From: Hyphomicrobium_A sp964620915
GTDB taxonomy: Bacteria > Pseudomonadota > Alphaproteobacteria > Rhizobiales > Hyphomicrobiaceae
NCBI GenBank assembly: GCA_964620915.1
Contig: CAZUKP010000003.1
Coordinates: forward strand, 1-64,000
DNA length: 64,000 nucleotides
Direction of reading: 5' to 3'
Below the pieces are notes generated by a model. It worked only from the letters and a program-made list of their open reading frames with translations, made no database searches and had not been told where the DNA came from. This document shows, piece by piece, positions 1-8,474 of the stretch. Each line of letters begins with the position of its first letter. Position 1 is the first letter of the stretch. The position numbers were made by a program, and so were the translations under genes.

Positions 1-54
1 GTTCTTGATCTGCTCTTTGAGGATCGAGGAGATCTCTGCGGCCCGGATTTCCAT
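1..54 (-). CDS. atpA: ATP synthase F1 subunit alpha, N-terminal fragment
   Basis: Only the first 18 codons are inside the window. They read MEIRAAEISSILKEQIKN, the typical start of the alphaproteobacterial F1 alpha subunit (nucleotide-binding, non-catalytic subunit of the F1 head). The ATG is preceded by a purine-rich ribosome binding stretch (AGGAAGAAGAGG). It lies downstream of atpH on the same strand with 113 bp between, matching the conserved order atpHAGDC. The gene runs off the left edge, so nothing can be said about its catalytic core. Confidence 0.9.
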   Translation of the reverse strand, partial: MEIRAAEISSILKEQIKN

Positions 55-167
55 CACTTGCCTCTTCTTCCTTACGGCTCTTGCGGCGCTTCACTGGTGC
101 GGCGGCGAAACCCACCGATCCGATCACGAATTCGGCCGCGAAATTTATCCACGGCCGCAGAAAAAAT

Positions 168-728
168 TTACCCCGTGCCCTTCAGTGCGACTTGCAGCCC
201 TGAGAGCTTGGTCTTCAACGATGAATCGATCATACGGCTGCCGATTTTGACGACAAGGCCGCCAAGAAGATCGGGATCAACCTTGGTGTCCAAGCGAATG
301 GTCTTGGCGCCCGATCCTTGCAGTTTTTCTCTTAGCGCCGCGAGCTGCTCTTCACTCAAAGGCACCGCGGACTTCACCTCAGCGAAAACCTCGCCACGAT
401 GACTTGCCAGCAAGGACCGGAAATTCTTGATCATGTCGGGTGCGGCAAAGAGCCTGCGGTTGGCGGCAACAACTCTCAAAAAGTTGCCAGCCGTCGCACC
501 GACCGAGGCCCAATCCAAGACAGCGCTTAGGGCACGCTCTTGCTCATCGGCGGCGAAAGCCGGGCTGTTGACGAGCCGGGCGAGGTCTTCGCTGGCCTCA
601 ACCATGCCCTGAAATTTGCCGAGATCTTGATCGACTTCGTCGAGCTGATTTTGTTCGTTGGCGAGCTCGAAAAGCGCTGAGGCGTAACGCCCCGCAACTC
701 CACCCGTCATTGCTTCGTCAGTTGCCAC
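168..728 (-). CDS. atpH: ATP synthase F1 subunit delta
   Basis: Delta (OSCP-like) subunit linking the F1 head to the peripheral stalk of the membrane ATP synthase. The N-terminal signature GVAGRYASALFELANE and the C-terminal stretch with VDPDLLGGLVVKIGSRMID are typical of the family. I choose the GTG at 728, which gives 186 residues, the usual rhizobial length. A GAGAG stretch lies about 8 bases upstream. An ATG at 710 (180 residues) and a GTG at 758 are alternatives. The gene is first in the atp operon; no other atp gene lies upstream in the window, as expected when the F0 genes form a separate operon. Confidence 0.93.
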   Translation of the reverse strand: MATDEAMTGGVAGRYASALFELANEQNQLDEVDQDLGKFQGMVEASEDLARLVNSPAFAADEQERALSAVLDWASVGATAGNFLRVVAANRRLFAAPDMIKNFRSLLASHRGEVFAEVKSAVPLSEEQLAALREKLQGSGAKTIRLDTKVDPDLLGGLVVKIGSRMIDSSLKTKLSGLQVALKGTG

Positions 729-1356
729 TTGAAACGCTCTCGTCAGGGACCGTCGCACGCATTAACGGGCGGTTGGGCATCGCCCGGCGCCCGAAGGCCT
801 CGCCCGGTTTGGGGAAATCTATTCGAACAAAAAGAGATCTGGGACGCGCTAGTCCTGGCGTCCCCTCTTGAAGTTCGCGGGTTACCTATCATGGGGGGCG
901 CAGCGCTTCAACGGGTCCAAGGGGGCCGCAATGCCGCATTTCTAGGGGTTAGCCGAGTTTCACACGCGTTCACCGGCATGGCCTTGGGGTACCAGATGCC
1001 CTGGCGGGCGCCCGCGAGGGCATCCTCAAACATGAACAGAAGCTGCATGCCTTCTTCAGAGCCCGTTCAAGCTGGCCTTGTATAAATGAGGTCGAACGCC
1101 GGGCACTACCGGCAACACCAGGGAATTCAAAAGAATTTGGGGCCGACGCGAAAATGACTACTCCCGATAATTCTGCTGCACTTGCCACCAACTCCCACGT
1201 CTCAGCTGGAGCCACTTCTCCCTAGTTGCACCACGCTTTCCTTTGACTGAGCGCTCACCCCCCTCGTGCGCCAGTCGGGCCGGACCTTCCCTCGCCCCCA
1301 CCCCGAGGTCCGGCCCTTTTCTTTTTTGGACCCCGATAAGCCGCCCGCGTGAAGCG
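729..1356. other. 628-bp intergenic region between priA and atpH with hairpins
   Basis: No convincing coding sequence on either strand; open frames here have no recognisable protein. It contains perfect inverted repeats at 841-847/858-864 (GGGACGC / GCGTCCC), 995-1002/1017-1024 (GATGCCCT / AGGGCATC) and 1098-1102/1109-1113 (GCCGG / CCGGC), and ends with a strong plus-strand terminator. The atp operon promoter should lie here on the minus strand. The plus-strand terminator implies an additional transcript. I looked for signatures of tmRNA, RNase P RNA and SRP RNA and did not see them. Confidence 0.5.
1277..1327 (+). terminator. Rho-independent terminator, no obvious upstream gene
   Basis: An 11-bp perfect stem, GGGCCGGACCT at 1277-1287 pairing with AGGTCCGGCCC at 1306-1316, is followed at once by TTTTCTTTTTT. 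The T-run is on the plus strand only. No plus-strand gene precedes it, so it probably ends a non-coding transcript or guards the 3' side of priA against transcription from the right direction. Confidence 0.8.
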
Positions 1357-3561
1357 CTACAGGAAACTGTAGGGATCGACGTCGATGGTGAGCCGCAAGT
1401 CCCCTTTGAGCGGGGGCAGCCCCCCCAGCCAGGCGCGCAAATAGGCCTGAATATCCAATTCCCGAGGGGCCCTAGCCAACAGACGCCAGCGGTATCGCCC
1501 GCGAATGACCGAAAGTGGTGCCTCTGCGGGGCCCAGCACCTCGATCCGCTCCGCCGGCGGGGCACGGTTGGCGACCTCCCGGGCCACGCGCTCAGCCATC
1601 GCCTTGTCCCGTGACGACACGATGAGCGCCGCAAGCCGGCCGAATGGGGGAAGCAGCCCCTTCTGGCGCGCGGCAATCTCTCGTTCCAGGAATGCCTCCC
1701 GATTGCCAGAGATGATCGCGTTCATCACGGGGTGCTCGGGCATATGCGTCTGCACGAAGCCGCGGCCTTCAGCCAAAACCCGCCCCGCGCGCCCTGTGAC
1801 CTGGTGCAACAGCTGGAAGGTCCGCTCACCCGCCCGCGGGTCAGCCCCCTGCGCAAGGCCAAGGTCGCCATCGACGATGCCAACAGTCGCCAAGTTCGGA
1901 AAGTGATGGCCCTTGGCGACGATCTGCGTGCCGATGATGATATCCACGCCCCCGACCTCGATCTCGCGGATAATCTCGCGCATTTCGGTGATGCCGGGGA
2001 TGAGATCGGACGACAAAAGTGCAAGCTTTGCCTCGGGGAAGCGTTCCCTCACCTCTTCGGCGACGCGCTCAACGCCCGGGCCGCAAGCAACCAGCGAACC
2101 CGGTGCCGTGCATTTGGGACAGTTCTCGGGCAGCGGTATCGAAAAGCCGCAATGGTGACAATTCAACCGGCCGCGAAACCGATGCTCAACCAACCAAGCT
2201 GTACATTGCGGACATTCGATGCGGTAGCCGCATGACCGGCACAGCGTGAGCGGGGCATATCCGCGCCTGTTGAGGAACAGCAGTGCTTGCTGCTTTTCCG
2301 ACAGCGTCTTTTCAACCGCGGATACAAGGACCGGCGACAACCACTGGCCTTTTTCGGGCGGATCCTTGCGTAGATCGATCGCCGTGATTTCGGGTAGAGA
2401 CGCTCCGGAAAAGCGGGCCGGCAGCACGACATGGCGATAGCGCCCTGTGCGTGCGTTGACGTGGGTCTCGATGGAAGGCGTTGCAGAGGCCAGAACGACC
2501 GGAAAAGCCCCCAGATTTGCACGGACCACCGCCATGTCGCGGGCTTGATAGTGAACGCGGTCGTCCTGTTTGAAGCCCGTATCGTGCTCCTCATCGACGA
2601 TGATCAGACCCAGCTCCTTGAAGGGCAAGAACAACGCCGAGCGCGCCCCAACGATCACGCGCGCTTGACCGGTTGCCGCCTGGCGCCAGACCCGGCCGCG
2701 CTCGGGACCGGACAGGGCTGAATGCCATTCGACGGGCAAACACCCGAACCGCTCCTTAAACCGGCGCATGAATTGGTCCGTCAGCGCAATCTCGGGCAGC
2801 ATGATCACGGCCTGGAGCCCGCGCTCCAGCGTGCGCGCGACCGCCTCGAAGTAGACCTCAGTTTTGCCTGAGCCAGTGACCCCATCGAGCAGCGACACGG
2901 AGAAGTTGGCACCGTCGACCGCAGAGACCAGGGAATGAACGGCCCGGGCTTGCTCCGGCGTGAACTCGGTCTGGCGATGGTTCGGATCGGGAATGGCAGG
3001 GCATTCCTCAGGGATCGCCACATCGACCAGGTTGCCCGACTTCACCAAGCCTTCAATGACGCTTGTCGAACAATCGGCTTCTCGGGCGAGAACCGATTTG
3101 GCGCGAATGGCGCGATCTGCCGCGATCTCTAACGCACGCTTGCGCACCGGGGTCATGCGCGGCGGCTCCGGCGCGCCTTCGACAAGGGTCACACCGAAAC
3201 GCGGTTTGGGCGGCTCAAAGGCGGCCTTCGCACTCATCATCATGCGCACCACCATGCCGAGCGGACTTAGGGTGTAGCGCGCAATCCATTCGGCGAAGCG
3301 CAGCGAGATTTCTGGCAGCGGCGGGACATCCAGGCGGGCAGCAATTGCCTTAAACTTCTTGGGATCGACTTTCTTGCCAGGCTCTCCTACGGGGCAATCC
3401 CAAACGACGCCGATACGGGTTTGCGGCCCGAAGGGCACCATCACGAAGCAGCCTGGCTCGAGTTCCACCCCCTTGGGGACGCGATAGTCATAGGTCTGAT
3501 CGAGCGCAACGGTGAGCATCACGGGAACACGCGCTGCCTCGGCGTGCCCTGTGTTCTCCAT
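1357..3561 (-). CDS. priA: Primosomal replication helicase PriA
   Basis: 3'-to-5' superfamily 2 DNA helicase that restarts collapsed replication forks. In the 734-residue form, an N-terminal DNA-binding domain (YDYRVPKG..FVMVPFG) is followed by Walker A GVTGSGKTEVYF near residue 227, a DEEH box near 321, and a cysteine cluster near 440-480 (CRSCG, CPQC, CHHCG, CPKC) that binds two zincs. I start at the ATG at 3561 because the preceding 38 codons of the open frame do not resemble the family. A longer form from 3675 is possible. Its position next to atpH is conserved in rhizobia. Confidence 0.95.
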   Translation of the reverse strand: MENTGHAEAARVPVMLTVALDQTYDYRVPKGVELEPGCFVMVPFGPQTRIGVVWDCPVGEPGKKVDPKKFKAIAARLDVPPLPEISLRFAEWIARYTLSPLGMVVRMMMSAKAAFEPPKPRFGVTLVEGAPEPPRMTPVRKRALEIAADRAIRAKSVLAREADCSTSVIEGLVKSGNLVDVAIPEECPAIPDPNHRQTEFTPEQARAVHSLVSAVDGANFSVSLLDGVTGSGKTEVYFEAVARTLERGLQAVIMLPEIALTDQFMRRFKERFGCLPVEWHSALSGPERGRVWRQAATGQARVIVGARSALFLPFKELGLIIVDEEHDTGFKQDDRVHYQARDMAVVRANLGAFPVVLASATPSIETHVNARTGRYRHVVLPARFSGASLPEITAIDLRKDPPEKGQWLSPVLVSAVEKTLSEKQQALLFLNRRGYAPLTLCRSCGYRIECPQCTAWLVEHRFRGRLNCHHCGFSIPLPENCPKCTAPGSLVACGPGVERVAEEVRERFPEAKLALLSSDLIPGITEMREIIREIEVGGVDIIIGTQIVAKGHHFPNLATVGIVDGDLGLAQGADPRAGERTFQLLHQVTGRAGRVLAEGRGFVQTHMPEHPVMNAIISGNREAFLEREIAARQKGLLPPFGRLAALIVSSRDKAMAERVAREVANRAPPAERIEVLGPAEAPLSVIRGRYRWRLLARAPRELDIQAYLRAWLGGLPPLKGDLRLTIDVDPYSFL

Positions 3562-3801
3562 TTGCTCAAGCAGACTGTCCAAAGGGACCACCTTCGCAGA
3601 CGACGTGCTATCAACGAATCGATCAGGGAAGCCTAGACTGCAGTGGAGGCAAGCCGAGGGCATCGTCCAATCCAACCAGGAGTGCCGGATTGTCGGCGAA
3701 CACCGAGGTCGATGTTCCTTGTCGATACTACAGATTAACCGAGATCGAGGAGCCGTCCGCTAGGGTAGGCGGCTCTAGGACCCCCAGGGAATCTGCGCCC
3801 C

Positions 3802-4755
3802 ATGGAATATAAGGACTACTACAAGATCCTCGGCGTTGAGCGGAGCGCGACTCAGGACGAGATCAAACGCGCCTACCGCAAGCTCGCGCGAACGTACCAC
3901 CCCGACGTCAGCAAGGAGGCGGACGCGGAGACCAAGTTCAAGGAAGCCGGCGAAGCCTATGAGGTCCTCAAGGACCCGGAAAAGCGTGCCGCCTATGATG
4001 AGCTCGGCGCCAACTGGCAGCAGGGACAGGACTTCCGCGCGCCGCCCAATTGGGACGCCGGGTTCGAGTTCAGGGGAGGCGGCTATACGGAGGCAGATCC
4101 CTCACAGTTCAGCGACTTCTTCGACTCGCTGTTTGGTGGCGCCCGCGGTGGACGAAGCGGCCAATTTACCGGAGCGCGGGAATTCCATGCACAGGGGCAG
4201 GACCATCACGCCAAAGTGGTGATCGACTTGCAGGATGCCTTTGACGGGGCCAAGCGCACGATCACGCTGCGCGCGCCCGAGGTCGATGACGAGGGTCATG
4301 TTATCGTCAAGGACCGGACGCTCAGCGTCACAATCCCCAAAGGGGTGCGCGAGGGTCAGCACATCCGCCTCGCGGGGCAAGGCTCGCCCGGCATGGGCAG
4401 AGGCAAAGCCGGCGATCTCTATCTCGAGGTGCGGTTTGCCCCCGATCCTCTCTACCGCGTCGAAGGCAAGGACGTTTATCTCGACCTTCCCGTCGCCCCA
4501 TGGGAAGCAGCACTTGGTGCCAGCGTGAAAACACCCACGCCCACAGGTCCGGTGATGCTGAAAATTCCGCCGGGCACGACCCAAGGGCGTACGATGCGCC
4601 TTAAGGGGCGCGGGATTCCAGGTTCCCCGGCAGGCGACATGCATGCCGTAATCAAGATCGTTCTGCCGCCTGCGGACAACGAAAAGGCCAAAGAACTCTA
4701 TCAGCAAATGGAGCGGGAAATGCCGTTTGACCCGCGTGCCGGTCTGGGAGTGTAA
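3802..4755 (+). CDS. cbpA: DnaJ-class co-chaperone CbpA
   Basis: Hsp40 co-chaperone that stimulates DnaK ATPase; the E. coli homologue also binds curved DNA. Residues 1-70 are a J domain with the HPD motif at 33-35. A Gly/Phe-rich linker follows (about 75-130), then two C-terminal substrate-binding beta domains. The cysteine-rich zinc domain of true DnaJ is missing, which makes it a type II, CbpA-like protein. At 317 residues it has normal length. The next gene, four bases downstream, encodes the matching modulator CbpM, the same pairing as in E. coli. Confidence 0.93.
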   Translation: MEYKDYYKILGVERSATQDEIKRAYRKLARTYHPDVSKEADAETKFKEAGEAYEVLKDPEKRAAYDELGANWQQGQDFRAPPNWDAGFEFRGGGYTEADPSQFSDFFDSLFGGARGGRSGQFTGAREFHAQGQDHHAKVVIDLQDAFDGAKRTITLRAPEVDDEGHVIVKDRTLSVTIPKGVREGQHIRLAGQGSPGMGRGKAGDLYLEVRFAPDPLYRVEGKDVYLDLPVAPWEAALGASVKTPTPTGPVMLKIPPGTTQGRTMRLKGRGIPGSPAGDMHAVIKIVLPPADNEKAKELYQQMEREMPFDPRAGLGV

Positions 4756-4758
4756 GCC

Positions 4759-5097
4759 ATGGCAACCAGAGACGCCCCAACGCCCGCCATTGAGATCCTT
4801 GAAGACAGTGATGAAATCACGCTTGCGGAGCTTTCGAGGACTTGCCGAATTCACGCCGAGTGGGTGGTCGAGCTCGTTGAAGAGGGGGTGGTTGAACCAC
4901 TTCCATCAGGCCGCTCTCAGTGGCGATTCTCATCCGCAAGCATCGTGCGCGTCCAGAAGGCCCAGCGCCTACACCGCGACCTGGGACTCAACATGCCGGG
5001 CGTCGCCTTGGCCCTCCAACTGCTCGACAGGATCGAGGAACTCGAAGCGCACTTGCGCGCGCGCTCGCAGACTCCGCCGCCTGAAGATGCTGAATAG
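4759..5097 (+). CDS. cbpM: CbpM-like chaperone modulator (MerR_2 fold)
   Basis: A 112-residue protein of the MerR_2/CbpM family. In E. coli CbpM binds the J domain of CbpA and inhibits its co-chaperone and DNA-binding activity. The segment ITLAELSRTCRIHAEWVVELVEEGVVEP (helix-turn-helix-like) and a C-terminal helical stretch ending LLDRIEELEAHLRAR fit the family. It starts three bases after the cbpA stop, so the two are probably one transcript. It converges on the slipin gene with only six bases between stops; no terminator is visible there. Confidence 0.85.
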   Translation: MATRDAPTPAIEILEDSDEITLAELSRTCRIHAEWVVELVEEGVVEPLPSGRSQWRFSSASIVRVQKAQRLHRDLGLNMPGVALALQLLDRIEELEAHLRARSQTPPPEDAE

Positions 5098-5103
5098 CCC
5101 TAA

Positions 5104-5862
5104 TCACCCCTTCAGCTTCGCCAGCAGGTCCACCGGGATCGGGAACACGATGGTCGAGGTGCGGTCTCCCGCAATGTCGTGCAGCGCCCCGAAGTAGCGC
5201 AGGATCATGGCGTTCGGCTGCTCGGCCAGAATCTTGCCGGCCTCGATCAGCTTCTGCGCTGCCTGCTGCTCGCCTTCCGCATTGATGATCTTGGCGCGCC
5301 GGAAGCGCTCGGCTTCGGCCTGCATGGCGATGGCGCGCACCATGCTCTCGTCGATGTCGACGTGCTTGATCTCGACGTTGGCGACTTTGATGCCCCACGA
5401 ATCCGTTTGCTGGTCGAGGATCTCCTGGATGTCGGCGTTGAGCTTCTCGCGCTCGGCCAGCATCTCGTCGAGCTCATGCTTGCCCAGCACCGAGCGCAGT
5501 GTCGTCTGCGCCAGCTGGCTCGTCGCCTCCATGTAGTCCTCGATGTTGATCGTCGAGCGGGAGGGATCGACGACGCGGAAATAGAGCACCGCGTTCACCT
5601 TTACCGACACGTTGTCGCGGCTGATCACGTCCTGCGTCGGCACGTCTTGGACCTTCATGCGCAGATCGACGCGCACCACCTGCTGAATGATGGGAATGAC
5701 GAACGTCAGACCTGGGCCAATCGTTTTCGTGTAGCGGCCCAGTGTGAAGACGACGCCGCGCTCATACTCACGAAAAATCCGGACGGCTTGCATCACGATG
5801 TAGAGCGCGAAGAACGCGACAATGAGCATAAAAGCGAAGTTGAGGTCGATGGCCATGGTCAA
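5104..5862 (-). CDS. Slipin / stomatin-like SPFH-domain membrane protein
   Basis: SPFH (prohibitin-homology) protein of 252 residues. An N-terminal hydrophobic segment (about residues 8-26) anchors it. The body carries EYERGVVFTLGRY, GPGLTFVIPI and VQDVPTQDVISRDNVSV, hallmarks of bacterial slipins. A coiled-coil region (about 170-215) supports oligomerisation. Its start overlaps the upstream nfeD stop by four bases, so they are translationally coupled. The slipin is the typical partner and substrate of the NfeD protease, and the pair is thought to act in membrane quality control. An ATG two codons in (5856) is an equally good start. Confidence 0.9.
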   Translation of the reverse strand: MTMAIDLNFAFMLIVAFFALYIVMQAVRIFREYERGVVFTLGRYTKTIGPGLTFVIPIIQQVVRVDLRMKVQDVPTQDVISRDNVSVKVNAVLYFRVVDPSRSTINIEDYMEATSQLAQTTLRSVLGKHELDEMLAEREKLNADIQEILDQQTDSWGIKVANVEIKHVDIDESMVRAIAMQAEAERFRRAKIINAEGEQQAAQKLIEAGKILAEQPNAMILRYFGALHDIAGDRTSTIVFPIPVDLLAKLKG

Positions 5863-7334
5863 GCTCCTTGTTCTTCAGATTGGTGGCTGCTCGCCTCGGC
5901 GGGTTCCGCGGACACTTCAAGCGTCAGCCCGTCTGAGCTCAAGACCCAGACCGATTGATTTTTCCTGAGCCGTTCGTCCGAGCGCGCTTCCCAACGCTCG
6001 CCGTGAATAAAAACGTGACCTTTTGATCCGTGCCAGTCCATCACCTTGGCCGGACTGCCGACGACTTCCATGACGCCGCCAGCAACTGGCTGACGCATGC
6101 CGCGCCAGACATAGCCCAGGAGCAGCGTTAGAATGAGGGCGCTCGCGATGGCTGTGCCCGCGATGACGGCCCACGAGAGCTGGAAAGCGGGAACATCTGT
6201 GTCAATGAGGAAGGCGGCCCCCAGCACAAAGGCAAACAGACCGCCAGCCCCCAGGATTCCGAACGTTGGCGTGAACGCCTCCGCCACCATGCAAACGATT
6301 CCGATCATAACGAGCGCCAGACCGGCGTAGTTGAAGGGAAGCTGGTTGAGCGCATAGAGACCGAGCACGAGACAAATGGCGCCGACGACACCCGGCCCGA
6401 TGCTGCCGGGCGTGGCGAACTCGAAAATCAGCCCATAGACCCCAATCATCAAAAGTATGAGCGCGACGTTGGGATCTGTGATGATCTTCAGCAGCTCAGT
6501 GAGTGTATCAGGCTCGATACGCTCGACGGCCAGCCCATCGGTCGCCAGCGTTTCCTCGCGCCCGAGAAAGGGAATCTTGCGGCCATCGAGTTCGCGCAGG
6601 AGTGAGTCGACATCCGGGGCGATCAGATCGATCACGCCAAGCTTCAGCGCCTCACTTGCAGAGATGCTGACGGCCTTACGCACGGCCTCTTCGGCCCATT
6701 CCACGTTGCGCCCGCGCAGCTCAGCAAGACTGCGGATGAACGCAACTGCATCGTTCACGGATTTTGCTTTGGCTGGGTCTTTTGGAGCGACCACTTCCTC
6801 AGTCTCGTCTTTGTCCTTTTCTTCTTTCTTTGAGTCCATCTGAGGCAGCCCCGGCAGCCCCATGCTGATCGGCGTGGCCGCGCCGACATTCGTTCCCGGC
6901 GCCATGGCGGCGATGTTCGTTGCATAAAGGATGTAGGTGCCGGCGCTTGCGGCTCGTCCACCCGATGGCGCCACGTATCCAACGACGGGGACACGTGAAG
7001 CGATGATGGCCGAGATCATCTCGCGCATGCTCGTGACGAGGCCGCCCGGCGTATTCATGCGCAAAACGACGATTTCAGCCGACCGGCTTTCAGCATCCGC
7101 GATTGCCATTTCAACATGGCGCTCTGTGGCAGGACCGATGGCGCCATCGACATCAACGAGGACGGCAACGCCGCGCGAACGCTGGGCACCTGGTTCCTGC
7201 CCGATGGCAACCCCACCGGCCATGAGGCAAAAGAGGCCAATCAAGACAACAACGATCGGCCACAACCCGCGGACAGTGCCTGCCCGCAAATGCAAAAGCC
7301 ATTTCGTGCCGGGTGTGTTGTCGATACTGACCAT
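5859..7334 (-). CDS. NfeD1-type membrane serine protease (ClpP class)
   Basis: Full-length NfeD1 protein of 491 residues. A signal anchor lies at about 22-46, then a ClpP-like protease domain with catalytic Ser130 (GGRAASAGTY) and probable Lys191 (KSVNDAVAFI, aligned by eye with the archaeal 1510-N enzyme). Four or five membrane helices follow at about 290-410, and a C-terminal soluble OB-fold NfeD domain at about 415-475. A charged Glu/Lys/Asp insert (about 168-184) sits between the nucleophile and the lysine. Coupled to the slipin gene downstream. The 147-bp gap to xerC carries divergent promoters, but no clear motif was found. Confidence 0.9.
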   Translation of the reverse strand: MVSIDNTPGTKWLLHLRAGTVRGLWPIVVVLIGLFCLMAGGVAIGQEPGAQRSRGVAVLVDVDGAIGPATERHVEMAIADAESRSAEIVVLRMNTPGGLVTSMREMISAIIASRVPVVGYVAPSGGRAASAGTYILYATNIAAMAPGTNVGAATPISMGLPGLPQMDSKKEEKDKDETEEVVAPKDPAKAKSVNDAVAFIRSLAELRGRNVEWAEEAVRKAVSISASEALKLGVIDLIAPDVDSLLRELDGRKIPFLGREETLATDGLAVERIEPDTLTELLKIITDPNVALILLMIGVYGLIFEFATPGSIGPGVVGAICLVLGLYALNQLPFNYAGLALVMIGIVCMVAEAFTPTFGILGAGGLFAFVLGAAFLIDTDVPAFQLSWAVIAGTAIASALILTLLLGYVWRGMRQPVAGGVMEVVGSPAKVMDWHGSKGHVFIHGERWEARSDERLRKNQSVWVLSSDGLTLEVSAEPAEASSHQSEEQGA

Positions 7335-7481
7335 GGCTTCAACTTAGACCCTTCAGCGCAAGCGTCGACTCCAAAGCCTGATGTTTAGTCGCCCAAAGTG
7401 ACCGCGTGAGGACCGCGGCGCCAAAGAATCTGATAACTTTAGGGATTCGAGGGATCTGGCTGGACTGGCAAGACGAACATC

Positions 7482-8444
7482 GTGGCGACTGCTATTCGGG
7501 ACAATCTGCAGCTTCCGCTCGGCGACGATCTTGCCCGTGCGCACAAAGCTTGGCAGGCGCACCTGCGCCATGAACGGGGGCACGCCGACAACACGCTTGA
7601 GTCCTACGAGCGCGACTTGCGACAGTTCTTCGATTTCCTCCAATCCCATCTAGAGCATCCCCCGTGCGTTGCCGACCTTGCGCGTCTCGATGCCAAGACA
7701 TTCCGCAGCTTCATGGTTTCGCGCCGGCGAAAAGGCGCAACAAGCCGCTCGCTGGCACGCACGATGTCCGCGCTGCGGCAGTTCTTTCACTGGTTGGAAA
7801 CGCAAGGGATCGTCAAAAACCGCGCCGTGCTTCAACTGGCGCTGCCCAAAGTTCCGCACTCGGTGCCCAAACCACTGACGGTCGAGAAGGCGGCTGCGGT
7901 TGTCGGCGCCGGCGCGACAGCGGACCTTGATTGGGTTGCCGCGCGCGATGCCGCGGTTTTGCTGCTCCTCTATGGATCGGGTCTGCGCATCGCAGAGGCC
8001 CTGGCGATCAAAATGAAAGACGCACCGGTCGGAGATCGCGAAGTCCTGCGCATTATCGGAAAGGGCGAAAAAGAGCGGCTGGTCCCAGTGCTGCCGGTCG
8101 TCTCCCAAGCGATCGATCGCTACCTTTCGCTGTGCCCCTATACCCTGTCGCCTGAGGATCAACTTTTTCGCGGAGCGAAGGGTGGCCCGCTTTCGCCCCG
8201 TATCATCCAACTGGCCATCGCGCGAATGCGTTATGCTCTCGGGCTACCTGACACGGCGACGCCACATGCGTTGCGCCATTCGTTCGCCACGCACCTGCTC
8301 TCGGCCGGCGCAGATTTGCGCCAAATTCAGGAGCTGCTGGGTCACGCGTCGCTCTCAACGACTCAGGCTTACACCGAGGTCGACCGCGAGAGGCTGCTCG
8401 CCGTCTATGACGCCGCTCACCCGCGCGCTGGAAAAGACCGTTGA
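7482..8444 (+). CDS. xerC: Tyrosine recombinase XerC
   Basis: Site-specific recombinase that resolves chromosome dimers at dif together with XerD. Of 320 residues, about 20-110 are the SAM-like core-binding domain and 130-310 the catalytic domain. All active-site residues are present: Arg169 (GSGLRIAEAL), Lys194, His262 and Arg265 (PHALRHSFATHLL), His288 (LLGHASL) and Tyr297. Start is a GTG with a weak ribosome binding site. The absence of a neighbouring integron or phage and the location beside priA and the TCA block favour the housekeeping XerC over an integrase. Confidence 0.88.
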   Translation: MATAIRDNLQLPLGDDLARAHKAWQAHLRHERGHADNTLESYERDLRQFFDFLQSHLEHPPCVADLARLDAKTFRSFMVSRRRKGATSRSLARTMSALRQFFHWLETQGIVKNRAVLQLALPKVPHSVPKPLTVEKAAAVVGAGATADLDWVAARDAAVLLLLYGSGLRIAEALAIKMKDAPVGDREVLRIIGKGEKERLVPVLPVVSQAIDRYLSLCPYTLSPEDQLFRGAKGGPLSPRIIQLAIARMRYALGLPDTATPHALRHSFATHLLSAGADLRQIQELLGHASLSTTQAYTEVDRERLLAVYDAAHPRAGKDR

Positions 8445-8474
8445 AGCGCTCGAACCCTGGCGCGAGGGCACTCG

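Noticed and set aside
729..1085. 118-residue plus-strand open frame in the priA-atpH gap
   Set aside because: No family, no ribosome binding site, overlaps the start region of atpH; hairpins suggest non-coding sequence.
1158..1676. 172-residue minus-strand frame at the 3' end of priA
   Set aside because: Overlaps the priA coding region in another frame and spans the terminator; Arg/Gly/Ser-rich shadow.
4102..4854. 250-residue minus-strand open frame opposite cbpA
   Set aside because: No family resemblance; cbpA on the other strand is clearly real and full length.
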